Positions 38,847 through 47,586 of a stretch of DNA of 64,000 nt are shown in pieces. Each line of letters opens with the position of its first letter. The first letter of the stretch is position 1. Source of the stretch: Streptomyces canus. Its GTDB lineage: Bacteria > Actinomycetota > Actinomycetes > Streptomycetales > Streptomycetaceae. The stretch lies in assembly GCF_030816965.1 (NCBI RefSeq), contig NZ_JAUSYQ010000002.1, forward strand, positions 8,360,001 through 8,424,000, given 5' to 3'. The position numbers were made by a program, and so were the translations under genes. The notes beneath the pieces were generated by a model. It was not told the DNA's origin, did no database searches, and saw nothing but the letters and a program-made list of their open reading frames with translations.

Positions 38847-38922
38847 TCTGTGGCTGACCTGGTGAGCGCCAACTCTCTCCAGTTGCATGTCGCCGATCCT
38901 GCCTGTCCTGAAGGGCTTCGCC

Positions 38923-40149
38923 ATGACCATCACCATGCCGACCACGACCGTCGAGGGAATCCAGCTCACGGTCACCCCGTTCCGCCCGGACGCCGTCATC
39001 GGCACGATGGGGCTGCCCACGCTGCTGCAGCTCGTCCCCTCACCCAAGGCAGAGGAGGACAAGCGCGCCCTGAAGTACGCGTCGGGCGCACTGCGTCGCC
39101 ACGCCGAAGTGCGCGGCCTCGTGCAGCGCATGCTGAAGGCGACGCAGAAAGGGCGCAATGTCACCTCGTACGCCTCCTATATCGCCACCGGCGTCAGCGG
39201 CGGACATGGCGCGGCCTGGTCGACGCCACCCATCACGCTGTGGTTGGACGGGCAGCCCGGTGCGGTGAGCGCGGAGCTCATCACCGGCAGTGGCATCCGT
39301 ACCATCACCGTGCTGCCGGGCTCACCGGTCGTGGCGATCGACGGGGAGACGCAGGTCGCCGCCTGGCACGAGCTGTATGACAACCCTGAGCGCTTCGGGA
39401 CGACGTACGAGAAGCTCGGCAGCGTACGACTGCCCTTCGAGCTGTACTTCGGGCTTGGCGTCGAGGACGCCCGGCAGATCTTCTACGACCGCAATGTCGA
39501 GGGCGTACCCGTCGCGAAGAACCTCGCCATGTCCATGGACCAGCGGGACATCGGCACGCAGCTCGCGCACCGGATCGCCGAGTCAGTGAAGGTCGAGCAC
39601 GACGGGAAGGTGGTCCCGTTCGGGAAGCTGGTGCAGGCGCGCAAACGACAGCTGACCAAGGCCGATCCGGAACTCGTCACGCTCTCCGCGTTGCGTGTCC
39701 TGGTCATCACCGCGCTGCACGGACGCGGCGGCCTCGGGCTGTCCTCCGCCACCTTGCACGCTGAGGACCTGCCCGACGGGGTGAGCGGCGACAGCGCCGA
39801 GCGCTGTCTCTTGCCGCTGCTGTCAGCAGTGGTCTCCCGGCTCTATCCGCACTTCGTTGCACGTACGGCTGTCTCCGCTCCCGCCGTCCTCGCCGGCATC
39901 GGGATCGCCGTTCACCAGGCCACCGGCTGGGCCACCTCCGGGCAGCCGCTCTCGGAGGACGACCTCTTCGCGCTGCTCGACTCGGTGCGCTGGGAGCGCG
40001 AGGCCGCCTACTGGGACGGTGTCGCCGCCAGCGCGAACGCGCAGGGCACGCTGAACTTCGGCGGCGGAGCGAAGGACTCGGGCGGCCGTGTCGCCGATGC
40101 CCTCCTGTACCCGGACAGCGAGCACGGTCGCAAGATCCGCGGCTGGTAG
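38923..40149 (+). CDS. DGQHR/DndB-like protein
   Basis: 408 aa. The segment AIDGETQVAAWHELY resembles the DGQHR core, and the later FYDRNVEGVPVAKNLAMSMDQRD matches the conserved asparagine/aspartate-rich block of DndB-like proteins. DndB regulates DNA phosphorothioation genes; DGQHR proteins also occur in DNA-modification (Dpd) clusters. No dndC/D/E or dpd partner is present here, so only family membership is supported. The start ATG at 38923 has GAAGGG upstream; an ATG at 38887 is possible. It is transcribed divergently from the restriction operon with a 152-bp promoter region and may be coregulated with it. Confidence 0.72.
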   Translation: MTITMPTTTVEGIQLTVTPFRPDAVIGTMGLPTLLQLVPSPKAEEDKRALKYASGALRRHAEVRGLVQRMLKATQKGRNVTSYASYIATGVSGGHGAAWSTPPITLWLDGQPGAVSAELITGSGIRTITVLPGSPVVAIDGETQVAAWHELYDNPERFGTTYEKLGSVRLPFELYFGLGVEDARQIFYDRNVEGVPVAKNLAMSMDQRDIGTQLAHRIAESVKVEHDGKVVPFGKLVQARKRQLTKADPELVTLSALRVLVITALHGRGGLGLSSATLHAEDLPDGVSGDSAERCLLPLLSAVVSRLYPHFVARTAVSAPAVLAGIGIAVHQATGWATSGQPLSEDDLFALLDSVRWEREAAYWDGVAASANAQGTLNFGGGAKDSGGRVADALLYPDSEHGRKIRGW

Positions 40150-40246
40150 GGCGAGCTCGCTTCAGCTCACCCCGCCTCGTCCCGCGCCACACAGATCTGC
40201 ACGATTCGCAGTTCCCTCCATGACTGACCATGAGGAAGAGGCACAC

Positions 40247-40663
40247 ATGAGTACGTCCGCAGAGATCGCAGCGCTGGCCGGTTCGGCGGTCATCAACTCC
40301 ATGGTCGGCGACGTGTGGACGTATGCACGTGGTCGCTGCGCTGCGCTGCTCCGTCGGCATGCACCCGACGAAGGCGATCGCGTTCTCGCCAGGCTCGACG
40401 CCTACCAGCAGGCCGTTGCCGCCGCAGGGCCTGAGGGGTTCCCGGTCGTCGCGGCGGACTTCGAACGCCTCGTCGTGGAGCTCTTCGGAGTCGTCGCAGC
40501 GCGGTCGCGTGAGTCGGCGGAGGCAGTTCAGGCCCTCACCGAGGAGCTGAAGGCGGCGCCCTCGTACGGGGTCGCGCATAGCAATCTGACGTATCGGAAT
40601 GTCAAGGCCGGCCATGACTTCATCTGGAGCGGCAACAACACCCACATCTCGGGGGACAAGTGA
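40247..40663 (+). CDS. Small helical protein with C-terminal AGHD...SG motif (putative Bell-type effector)
   Basis: 138 aa. Residues 1-105 are predicted mostly helical (SAVINSMVGDVWTYARGRCAALL, then an ERLVVELFGVVAARSRES helix). The last 20 residues read VKAGHDFIWSGNNTHISGDK, a glycine/asparagine-rich beta-prone tail. The next gene carries a related stretch (VQAGHDVLVSGGDIRV) near its N-terminus. The pattern of a small helical domain with a C-terminal motif shared with the N-terminus of an adjacent NTPase is that of bacterial amyloid signalling (BASS) effector/receptor pairs; assignment to it is inference. It starts at 40247 behind GAGGAAGAGG and overlaps the next gene (TGATG). No catalytic residues are recognised. 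Confidence 0.75.
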   Translation: MSTSAEIAALAGSAVINSMVGDVWTYARGRCAALLRRHAPDEGDRVLARLDAYQQAVAAAGPEGFPVVAADFERLVVELFGVVAARSRESAEAVQALTEELKAAPSYGVAHSNLTYRNVKAGHDFIWSGNNTHISGDK

Positions 40664-42723
40664 TGGACGAGAACCTGTATCAGGACTTCGAAGGCCCCGC
40701 GGACGAGCCGCAGCGGCAGCCGCAGTCCACGCCTGAATTCGCTCCTCGTCTGGAGGGCGTTCAGGCGGGACACGACGTACTCGTCTCCGGTGGCGACATC
40801 CGGGTCACCAACTACGTCGCGGAACTTGCGCACCTGAGACCCCACATCATCGACCGAGGCGCCGTGCTCGGCAGCAACCTCTTCGTGGAGCCGCCCGTGC
40901 ACTACGGCAAGGCGCCCGCACATGTCTTCCCCGGGGCAGCCCCGTTGGCCAACAGCGTGCGTGTGCTACTCGGAAGCGAAGCGTCCGGGCGGCGTACCGC
41001 CGCACTCCGCATGCTGGATCTCATGCTCCCTCCCGGGCATCGGATCTTCGAGCTGTTCCCGGACTGGGAGGAACCTGACGTCGCACGGCTCCCGTCCGAG
41101 CCGGAGACGGGGTACGTCCTGAATCTCTCCGGGGTGCAGGAGCCACTCGGGGAACGGTTTCACGAGCAGCTTGACGAGTACGCGCGACGGGTGGCGGCGC
41201 TGGGCACGAAGCTTGTCGTCATTGCCGGCGAACATGTGTGGAACAAGGGAGAGGAGAGCAGCCGGACTGTCCCCGTCACTGTGTTGCGGGTCGGCCGGCC
41301 CGATGTTCGGAAGGTCGCACTGCGGCGGATCGGTGACGATGCGCATCAGGCCGGCCGTATGGGATGGCTGCAGGACACCTCCGGTGTGTTCGCCGGTCTG
41401 CTGAGCGGCGACGAGCCGCCTGCCGATGGCGTACGCCTTGCGGAGATCATCCTGCAGGCCACCTCGGTCCACGACGCACAGGCCCGTGACCGTTTCCTGG
41501 GTTGGGAAGAGCGGCTCACGGCATGGTTCGGGAGCAGCGACGGGAAGGCACCGGAGCACCGGGCCCTGCAGATCGCTGCTGCTTTCCTCGACGGAAGCCC
41601 GGCACGCACCGTGCTGGACGCTGCGGACGCACTGCTCGCCGACACTGGTATCAACTGGCCCGCCCGGGAGGGTGGCCCGCTGGCCGGAGCCGATGACACC
41701 CAGCGCTGTGCCGTGGCCGACGTGCACTTCGCGATGGACGGAACGGTGTCCATCAGTAAGCCCAGGCCGGGCATCGACCGGGCGCTGCTCCGGCATGTCT
41801 GGCGCAAGCGACCCCAGTTGGTACCCATCCTGACGCGCTGGCTCTGCGAGATCAGTAAGCCCGGCGGCATCGCGGACGGGAGCCTCGGCCGCCTCGCCGA
41901 GTCGCTGACATACATCGCAGAGTCCGAAGGCCCCAGTGCCGTTCTGGACCTCACGCACGACTGGCTGCTCACTGGTAAGGCACGTCATGTCGACCTTGCT
42001 GTCGACGTCCTGGACCGGCTGTCTGTGGAGCAGTCGCTGGGTTCGTCCGTACGCAAGGAGCTGAGCGCGTGGGCCAAGGCGGTGACCCGTCCTGAGAGGC
42101 AGCGGGCGGTCGTCGCCGTGTGCCGTGGACGCCTGGGACGGGAGTACACGAGCATCGCACTCACGAGGCTCCGGTATGTCCTCGACCGGGCGCGCGATCC
42201 ACAGGTACGGCAGGAGGCCGAGGGCGCGTTGCGGGAAATGCTCACGAAGGAGTTGGTATCGGCGCGTGTGCTGCAGACGTTGGTCGAGTGGGGAGCCGGG
42301 GCGGACGTGGAGGCGCCCAGCCGGGAGGCATTCCTCAAGGTCTTCGTTCTGGACACCGCCGTCGGTGCTGCGGATCCGACGGTCGCCCTGCTCACGTCCG
42401 CGGGGCCTGAAGGGCGCGTTGTACGGCAGCTGTTGAAGGAGGGCTGGCGCGCGGTGTGGCGGCGTCCTGAGGCACGGGAAGAAGCGGCGAACGTACTGGG
42501 ATCGTGGTGTGACGCGGCCGACGAGGGTGGCCTGCCCGCTGAGGCCGTGGAGGAGATCGTCGCCGTAGTCTTCACGGAAGAAGCCGACTCGCTCGGCGAC
42601 GACCTGGACAAGGTCATCGGTGGAGCAAGCGCCTTCAGGAAGCGGCTGCGAGCGAGGTTCGTCGATGTGGTTCGTGAGACCGCTGCCCGCCGTTCGGCCA
42701 CCGAGACCGGACAGGCGGCTTAA
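40663..42723 (+). CDS. Large STAND-like protein with N-terminal AGHD...SG motif and degenerate P-loop
   Basis: 686 aa, no close family recognised. Residues 33-48 carry VQAGHDVLVSGGDIRV, similar to the tail of the preceding small protein. At about residues 105-115 VLLGSEASGRRTAAL resembles a Walker A motif with Arg in place of Lys, and about 75 residues later TKLVVIAGEHVW resembles a Walker B strand. The C-terminal ~350 residues are helical, with repeated leucine-rich helices (SLGRLAESLTYIAESEG, RVLQTLVEWGAG) that could be a sensor array. It starts by TGATG overlap and is followed by a third gene after 4 bp. Likely a signal receptor in a conflict system (inference); ATP use is uncertain. Confidence 0.7.
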   Translation: MDENLYQDFEGPADEPQRQPQSTPEFAPRLEGVQAGHDVLVSGGDIRVTNYVAELAHLRPHIIDRGAVLGSNLFVEPPVHYGKAPAHVFPGAAPLANSVRVLLGSEASGRRTAALRMLDLMLPPGHRIFELFPDWEEPDVARLPSEPETGYVLNLSGVQEPLGERFHEQLDEYARRVAALGTKLVVIAGEHVWNKGEESSRTVPVTVLRVGRPDVRKVALRRIGDDAHQAGRMGWLQDTSGVFAGLLSGDEPPADGVRLAEIILQATSVHDAQARDRFLGWEERLTAWFGSSDGKAPEHRALQIAAAFLDGSPARTVLDAADALLADTGINWPAREGGPLAGADDTQRCAVADVHFAMDGTVSISKPRPGIDRALLRHVWRKRPQLVPILTRWLCEISKPGGIADGSLGRLAESLTYIAESEGPSAVLDLTHDWLLTGKARHVDLAVDVLDRLSVEQSLGSSVRKELSAWAKAVTRPERQRAVVAVCRGRLGREYTSIALTRLRYVLDRARDPQVRQEAEGALREMLTKELVSARVLQTLVEWGAGADVEAPSREAFLKVFVLDTAVGAADPTVALLTSAGPEGRVVRQLLKEGWRAVWRRPEAREEAANVLGSWCDAADEGGLPAEAVEEIVAVVFTEEADSLGDDLDKVIGGASAFRKRLRARFVDVVRETAARRSATETGQAA

Positions 42724-42727
42724 GAAC

Positions 42728-43483
42728 GTGACGATGTTCCGTCGATCCAAGGCCGGCGCCGACGAGCATAGGTGGGGAAGGTCTACTGCGATCTTCTCCA
42801 CTAGGCTTGAGAGCGCCGATCGCGGACTGTGCTTCGATGTTCGATTCACGTACGAATGGGAGCCTGTTACTGGAACTGGACCCTTGCTGCACGGTGATGC
42901 GGTGGCCCAGACCCTGATGGGGAGTGCGGCCGCGAGAGTGGCGAAGCGTTACGAGGTCTTGTGGGTGGAGGCAGCTCAGGCCGCAGTTAATTCCGCTCTG
43001 TCAGAGGAAATTTCTACGGATCCGAGACTGCTGGTGACCGGGGCTGCGGCCCTGACCATCACCGAGGAGACGGCCGCAGCGGCTCGTGAGCGCCGACGGG
43101 CTGTGGAGCGTCTGCGGATTGAAGAGGCTGTCATCACGGAGCATCTGGAGATCCTTCGGGAGCGATTGCTCGACCGCAGGATCGGACTCGCGTGGTGGAT
43201 CCACCGCTATGCCGACCTCCAGTTCGCTGCGGGTGACCCCGCAGCGAAGGCCGAAGCAGTGGTGGCTGCATTCGGGACAATCACCCGCGCTTTGGGCAAA
43301 GATCGCGCGGACGTCGTGCCCGATGAGAAGACCATGATCCGCGCGCGCGTGGAAGAGCTGCTCACTGCTCTTGAGGATCCGGTTACGGGGAAGCGGGCTG
43401 CGGATCTGTTGGAGGCGATCATTCGCACGCTGGTGCCTGCGTCGGCATTGAACGCCTCCACTTCTTCCGTAGGCGTGTCCTGA
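42728..43483 (+). CDS. Coiled-coil protein, third gene of the unit, function unknown
   Basis: 251 aa from the GTG at 42728; the ATG at 42734 is equally possible. A beta-rich N-terminal ~55 residues (AIFSTRLESADRGLCFDVRF) is followed by long helices with charged heptads (TEETAAAARERRRAVERLR, ITEHLEILRERLLDRR) suggestive of a coiled coil, then GLAWWIHRYADLQ and a mixed C-terminus. It vaguely recalls SPFH/band-7-like coiled stalks, but no membrane segment is seen and the family is not recognised. It lies 4 bp after the large gene and ends at a terminator, so the three genes 40247-43483 form one operon. Confidence 0.7.
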   Translation: MTMFRRSKAGADEHRWGRSTAIFSTRLESADRGLCFDVRFTYEWEPVTGTGPLLHGDAVAQTLMGSAAARVAKRYEVLWVEAAQAAVNSALSEEISTDPRLLVTGAAALTITEETAAAARERRRAVERLRIEEAVITEHLEILRERLLDRRIGLAWWIHRYADLQFAAGDPAAKAEAVVAAFGTITRALGKDRADVVPDEKTMIRARVEELLTALEDPVTGKRAADLLEAIIRTLVPASALNASTSSVGVS

Positions 43484-43503
43484 CCGTCGCCTCCACCGGC
43501 TTG

Positions 43504-43528
43504 AGACCCCTCTTCATGTGGGGTCTTT
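43504..43528 (+). terminator. Terminator at the end of the three-gene unit
   Basis: AGACCCC (43504-43510) and GGGGTCT (43520-43526) form a stem followed by TTCG, 20 bp after the last stop. It may mark the right-hand end of the accessory island. Confidence 0.75.
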
Positions 43529-43598
43529 CGCGTTACGGCCCGGCAGGCGCCCTTAATTCGGTTGACCCGGTCCGGCCGCCGTGGGCTCAATACCCGGC

Positions 43599-44705
43599 AT
43601 GGCCGACATCCAGGGCACGTACGACGATCTGTTCTCCGCCGTCCCCAACAAGCTGGCAGCGCTGCTGGACGAGGGGGATGTCGGCGGATCCGTGGCCGTC
43701 TTCGTCGGCGGTGAACCGGTGGTGGACGTCTGGGGCGGCTTCGCCGACGTCGGCCGGACGGTCCCGTGGGAGCGGGACACGATCACCAACGTCTTCTCCA
43801 CGACCAAGACGATGACGGCATTGTGCGCGCTGATTCTCGCCGACCGCGGCGAGCTCGACGTGGACGCCCCGGTCGCCCGGTACTGGCCGGAGTTCGCCGC
43901 GGCGGGCAAGGAGAAGGTGCTGGTACGGCATCTGCTCTCGCACACCGCGGGACTGCCCCACTGGGAGGGCCCGGTCGAGGAGCTCTACGACTGGCCGGCC
44001 GCCACCGCACGGCTCGCCGCCCAGCCGCTGTTCTGGGAGCCCGGCACCGCGGCCGGCTACCACTCGCTCACCCAGGGGTTCCTGGTCGGCGAGGTCCTGC
44101 GCCGGATCACCGGCCGCACCGTCGGTGAGTTCCTGACCCAGCAGGTGACCGGGCCGCTCGGAGCCGACTTCCACATCGGACTCTCCGCCGAGCATGATCA
44201 CCGCGTCGCCCTCACGGTCCCCCCGCCCGGCCGGGACGAGGACTACACCGCGGGCGCCGCCACCCCTGGTCCCGACGCGACACCCTCCACCGGGACCGCG
44301 CTGCGTGTCCGGGACGGCAACAGCGTGGCGTGGCGGCGCGCCCAGATCCCCGCCGCCAGCGGGTTCGGCAACGCCCGTTCCATCGCGCTCGTCCAGTCCG
44401 CGCTCGCCTGCGAAGGCACGGTCCGGGGTGTACGGCTGCTGTCGGCCGCCGGCGCCGGGAGGGCCAGGGAGGAGCAGTTCGCCGGCGAGGACCGCGTGAT
44501 CGGCATGACACAGCGGTACGGCCTGGGCTATGGCCTCTTCGGCAACACCTTCGGCTGGGGCGGCTGGGGCGGGTCCCTCGTCATGATCGACCCCGACGCC
44601 CGCATGGTGGTGGCGTACGCGACCAACCAGATGCGTGAACCGGCCGAGGACGCCCGGGGGTTGGACCTCGTCATGTCCGCCTACGACGGTCTTCAGGGCC
44701 TCTAG
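43599..44705 (+). CDS. Serine hydrolase of the beta-lactamase class C/esterase family
   Basis: 368 aa, no signal peptide, so probably cytoplasmic. The nucleophile motif SxxK is FSTTKTM, the second catalytic Tyr lies in AGYHSLTQG, and the closing region near FGWGGWGGSLVMIDP replaces KTG. LLSHTAGLP is the usual helix after the active site. The EstB/penicillin-binding-like esterases that share this layout hydrolyse esters or amides; the substrate is unknown. The start at 43599 (MADIQGTYDD) is preferred to the GTG at 43581. It appears to be resident chromosome beyond the island. Confidence 0.9.
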   Translation: MADIQGTYDDLFSAVPNKLAALLDEGDVGGSVAVFVGGEPVVDVWGGFADVGRTVPWERDTITNVFSTTKTMTALCALILADRGELDVDAPVARYWPEFAAAGKEKVLVRHLLSHTAGLPHWEGPVEELYDWPAATARLAAQPLFWEPGTAAGYHSLTQGFLVGEVLRRITGRTVGEFLTQQVTGPLGADFHIGLSAEHDHRVALTVPPPGRDEDYTAGAATPGPDATPSTGTALRVRDGNSVAWRRAQIPAASGFGNARSIALVQSALACEGTVRGVRLLSAAGAGRAREEQFAGEDRVIGMTQRYGLGYGLFGNTFGWGGWGGSLVMIDPDARMVVAYATNQMREPAEDARGLDLVMSAYDGLQGL

Positions 44706-44726
44706 CACCTACGAGGGATCGGCCAG

Positions 44727-44756
44727 GGCGGGGTGCGGAAAACACCGTGCCCCGCC
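44727..44756 (+). terminator. Terminator after the serine hydrolase
   Basis: GGCGGGGTGCGG (44727-44738) and CCGTGCCCCGCC (44745-44756) pair with two G-U pairs around AAAACA, 22 bp after the stop. Confidence 0.7.
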
Positions 44757-44822
44757 CCACCCGTTTCCCTACACTCACCACGCAGCCCATGAAGAGGAAC
44801 GACGAGTGAGGGGAGTACGGCC

Positions 44823-44939
44823 ATGTGCGTGCGCACAGCTGTCGCCGTCCCCCGGACGTCGTACGACGTGATCCTCGTGTCCTCGACCCTCCGGTGCCCG
44901 CTGCGCGGTCGGCACCGGATGCCCGTGACGTCTGCCTGA
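44823..44939 (+). CDS. Possible 38-aa leader or small peptide
   Basis: ATG at 44823 behind GGGGAG reads MCVRTAVAVPRTSYDVILVS and ends with HRMPVTSA; no family is recognised. It lies in the 338-bp gap between the serine hydrolase and the EF-G paralogue, about 105 bp before the latter, and could be an upstream reading frame. The remainder of the gap shows only the terminator above. Confidence 0.3.
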   Translation: MCVRTAVAVPRTSYDVILVSSTLRCPLRGRHRMPVTSA

Positions 44940-45043
44940 CTCTGGTCAAGTACCGCCAGAGCACGCGTATGTGACGTACCGTCATGTCGTCGTACGGGCC
45001 ATCGCGCCGCCCTGTCGTCACACCACCCGAAAGGCCATGGGCC

Positions 45044-47086
45044 GTGCGCACCACCACCAACCCCAACCCGCTCGCCGTCGTCCGCAACCTCGGCATCCTT
45101 GCCCACGTCGACGCCGGCAAGACCACCGTCACCGAGCGGATCCTGTTCGCCACCGGAACCACGCACAAGCGCGGCGAGGTCCACGACGGCACCACCGTCA
45201 CCGACTTCGACCCGCAGGAGCGGGACCGCGGGATCACCATCTTCGCGGCGGCCGTGAGCTGCGCGTGGGACGGACATCGCCTCAACCTGATCGACACCCC
45301 GGGGCACGTCGACTTCGCCGACGAGGTGGAGCGCTCGCTCCGGGTGCTGGACGGAGCGGTCGCGGTGTTCGACGCGGTCGCCGGCGTGGAGCCGCAGAGC
45401 GAGTCGGTGTGGCGGCAGGCGGACCGGCACGGCGTGCCCAGGATCGCGTTCGTCAACAAACTGGACCGCGCGGGCGCCGACCTGGATGCGGCCGTCGAGT
45501 CGATCCGGCGGCGGCTGCATCCTGCCCCACTGGTCGTGCAGTTGCCCATCGGCAGCGAGGACGGCTTCACCGGAGTCGTCGATCTGCTGAGGATGCGGGC
45601 ACTGACCTGGGCGGACGACACCACCGCCGCTGACGAGGGACCCGTCCCGGACGGTCTGCGTGAGGAAGCCCTACGACGACGTCGACTGCTGGAGGAAGCG
45701 GTCGCCGAACGCCACCCGGCTGCCCTGGAGGAGTTCTGCGACCGGGAGACCCTGTCCACCGGCACCCTCACCGCCGCCCTGCGGGACCTTACCCACAGCG
45801 GCGACGGCGTGGTCGTCCTGTGCGGCTCGGCCTACCGCAACCGCGGTATCGAACCGCTGCTGGACGCCGTCGTGGCGTATCTGCCGTCGCCGCTCGAGGT
45901 GCCCGCCGTACGCGGTGAGAACGGCGAGGAGCGGCCCTGCGGCCCGGCGGCGCCCTTCGCGGCGCTGGCGTTCAAGGTGAACGCCAGCCCGACGGGGCGG
46001 CTGACGTACGTACGCGTGTACTCGGGAACGATCGAGAAGGGAGCCACCGTGTGGGACGCGGGCGCGCGGCGCACCGAGCGCATCGGACGGATCCTGCGCG
46101 TACAGGCCGACCGGCACGCCCAGTTGGAACGGGCGGTCGCCGGCGACATCGTCGCCGTCGTCGGGCTGAAGTCGGCACGCGCCGGCTCGACCCTGTGCGC
46201 GCCGGACGCCCCGCTCGTGCTCGAACCGCCCAGCGTGGCGGACCCGGTCGTGTCGGTGGCCGTCGAGGCGGAGCGGTCCGTCGACACCGACCGGTTGGCC
46301 TCGGCGCTCGCCCGACTGGCCGAGGAGGACCCGTCGCTCGTCGTCCGCACGGACGCCGAGACCGGTCAGACTCTGCTCTCGGGCATGGGTGAACTGCATC
46401 TGGAGGTGGCTGTGGAGAAGGTGCGGCGCGAGCATGGCCTCGCCCTCAACGTCGGCCGCCCGAGGGTGAGTTACCGCGAGACGGTCGGGCGCGGGGTGTC
46501 CGGGCTGGTCTTCCGGCACGTCAAACAGGACGGCGGGGCGGGGCAGTTCGCGCAGGTCGTGCTCGATGTGGAGCCGTCGGAGGAAGGGTTCGAGTTCCGC
46601 TCGGCCGTCGTCGGCGGGCGCGTCCCGCAGGAGTACGTCCGCGCGGTCGAGGCCGGCTGCCGGGACGCGCTGGCCGAGGGCCCCCTCGGCGGGCACCCGG
46701 TGACCGGGCTGCGCGTCACGCTCACCGACGGTTCGACCCATGTGAAGGACTCCTCGGACCTGGCCTTCCGCACGGCGGGCCGGTTCGGCCTCCGGGAGGC
46801 CCTGCGCGCCTGCGCGATGGTCCTCCTGGAACCGGTCGTCGAGGTCACGGTCACCGTCCCCGAGGATGCCGTCGGAGCGGTGCTCGGCGACCTCGCCGCA
46901 CGCCGCGGCCGGGTCTCGGGCTCGGTCACGCGCGGCGGCTCGGCGGTCGTCACGGCGACCGTGCCGCTGGCCGAACTCTTCGGCTATGCGACGAGGTTGC
47001 GCAGTCGAACCCAGGGCCGCGGCACCTTCACGGCCCGGCCGACCGGGTATGCGCCGGTTCCGGCCGAGGCGGCGGTCCGGCGGTAG
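45044..47086 (+). CDS. Elongation factor G paralogue (translational GTPase)
   Basis: 680-aa GTPase related to EF-G. G1 is AHVDAGKTT, the switch region DRGITI, G3 [12 protein letters not shown]4 NKLDRAGAD. Domain II has [18 protein letters not shown], and domains III-V follow with [12 protein letters not shown] and YRETV. It is distinct from the housekeeping fusA, which lies in the str operon with tuf; several GTP-binding and domain-IV positions differ. Such EF-G-like paralogues include ribosome-protection proteins (TetM group) and EF-G2; the present sequence has [15 protein letters not shown] as EF-G2 does. The GTG at 45044 ([13 protein letters not shown]) was chosen since homology begins there. 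Function in translation stress is inferred. Confidence 0.9.
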   Translation: MRTTTNPNPLAVVRNLGILAHVDAGKTTVTERILFATGTTHKRGEVHDGTTVTDFDPQERDRGITIFAAAVSCAWDGHRLNLIDTPGHVDFADEVERSLRVLDGAVAVFDAVAGVEPQSESVWRQADRHGVPRIAFVNKLDRAGADLDAAVESIRRRLHPAPLVVQLPIGSEDGFTGVVDLLRMRALTWADDTTAADEGPVPDGLREEALRRRRLLEEAVAERHPAALEEFCDRETLSTGTLTAALRDLTHSGDGVVVLCGSAYRNRGIEPLLDAVVAYLPSPLEVPAVRGENGEERPCGPAAPFAALAFKVNASPTGRLTYVRVYSGTIEKGATVWDAGARRTERIGRILRVQADRHAQLERAVAGDIVAVVGLKSARAGSTLCAPDAPLVLEPPSVADPVVSVAVEAERSVDTDRLASALARLAEEDPSLVVRTDAETGQTLLSGMGELHLEVAVEKVRREHGLALNVGRPRVSYRETVGRGVSGLVFRHVKQDGGAGQFAQVVLDVEPSEEGFEFRSAVVGGRVPQEYVRAVEAGCRDALAEGPLGGHPVTGLRVTLTDGSTHVKDSSDLAFRTAGRFGLREALRACAMVLLEPVVEVTVTVPEDAVGAVLGDLAARRGRVSGSVTRGGSAVVTATVPLAELFGYATRLRSRTQGRGTFTARPTGYAPVPAEAAVRR

Positions 47087-47093
47087 CGAGCGG

Positions 47094-47121
47094 GTGGCCC
47101 TCCCGTACCGGGGAGGGCCAC
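47094..47121. terminator. Bidirectional terminator between EF-G paralogue and small partner gene
   Basis: A perfect 11-bp stem, GTGGCCCTCCC (47094-47104) with GGGAGGGCCAC (47111-47121), lies between the convergent stops at 47086 and 47141. Confidence 0.82.
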
Positions 47122-47140
47122 ATCTCACAGCGGGGCCGGC

Positions 47141-47533
47141 TCAGCAGTCCCTGAACTCCGGCGACTGATTCAGCACCTGTGACCGTACGGACGTGAAGCG
47201 GGCGTACGTCTCACCCGTGACCGATTCCGGGCGGAACGCCGCCACCCGGTGGCAGTTCTGGAAGGCCAGGGCCACGCCGAAGTGGCGTTCCAGGCTGCCC
47301 CGGATGGCGTCGCTGGCGAGCGCGCGCAGGAGCTGGCCGCGTTCCTTCTCCGACGGGGGAGGGGTCTGGTTGTCGGTGAACTCCACCGTGCCGTCGCGCA
47401 GTTCGTTGGTCAGGCCGGCGATCAGGTCGTAGGCGTAGGGGAGGGACGTGCGGACCGTGTCCACGAAGTCCTCCTCGCGGATGTCGCCCTGTTCGGCTTC
47501 GGCGAGGAGCTTCGGGGAGACGTCGAGAGACAT
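47141..47533 (-). CDS. Conserved 130-aa protein, partner of ParA-like ATPase
   Basis: 130-aa cytoplasmic protein, MSLDVSPKLLAEAEQGDIRE near the start and ...YARFTSVRSQVLNQSPEF at the end. SCxx/NRPS or DNA-binding motifs are not seen. It lies 53 bp after the ParA-like gene on the same strand, an arrangement I recall from other Streptomyces genomes, so the two are probably co-transcribed. The C-terminal part resembles SCO5141/5142-type conserved hypotheticals (recalled, not checked). Function unknown. Confidence 0.75.
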   Translation of the reverse strand: MSLDVSPKLLAEAEQGDIREEDFVDTVRTSLPYAYDLIAGLTNELRDGTVEFTDNQTPPPSEKERGQLLRALASDAIRGSLERHFGVALAFQNCHRVAAFRPESVTGETYARFTSVRSQVLNQSPEFRDC

Positions 47534-47586
47534 GTGAGGGGTTCCTGTCCTGTTGTCGTGAACTGGCGTGAACTGAAAGGAGGGGG

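Noticed and set aside
38923..40149. Complete Dnd phosphorothioation locus
   Set aside because: Only a DndB-like gene is present; no dndA, C, D or E nearby.
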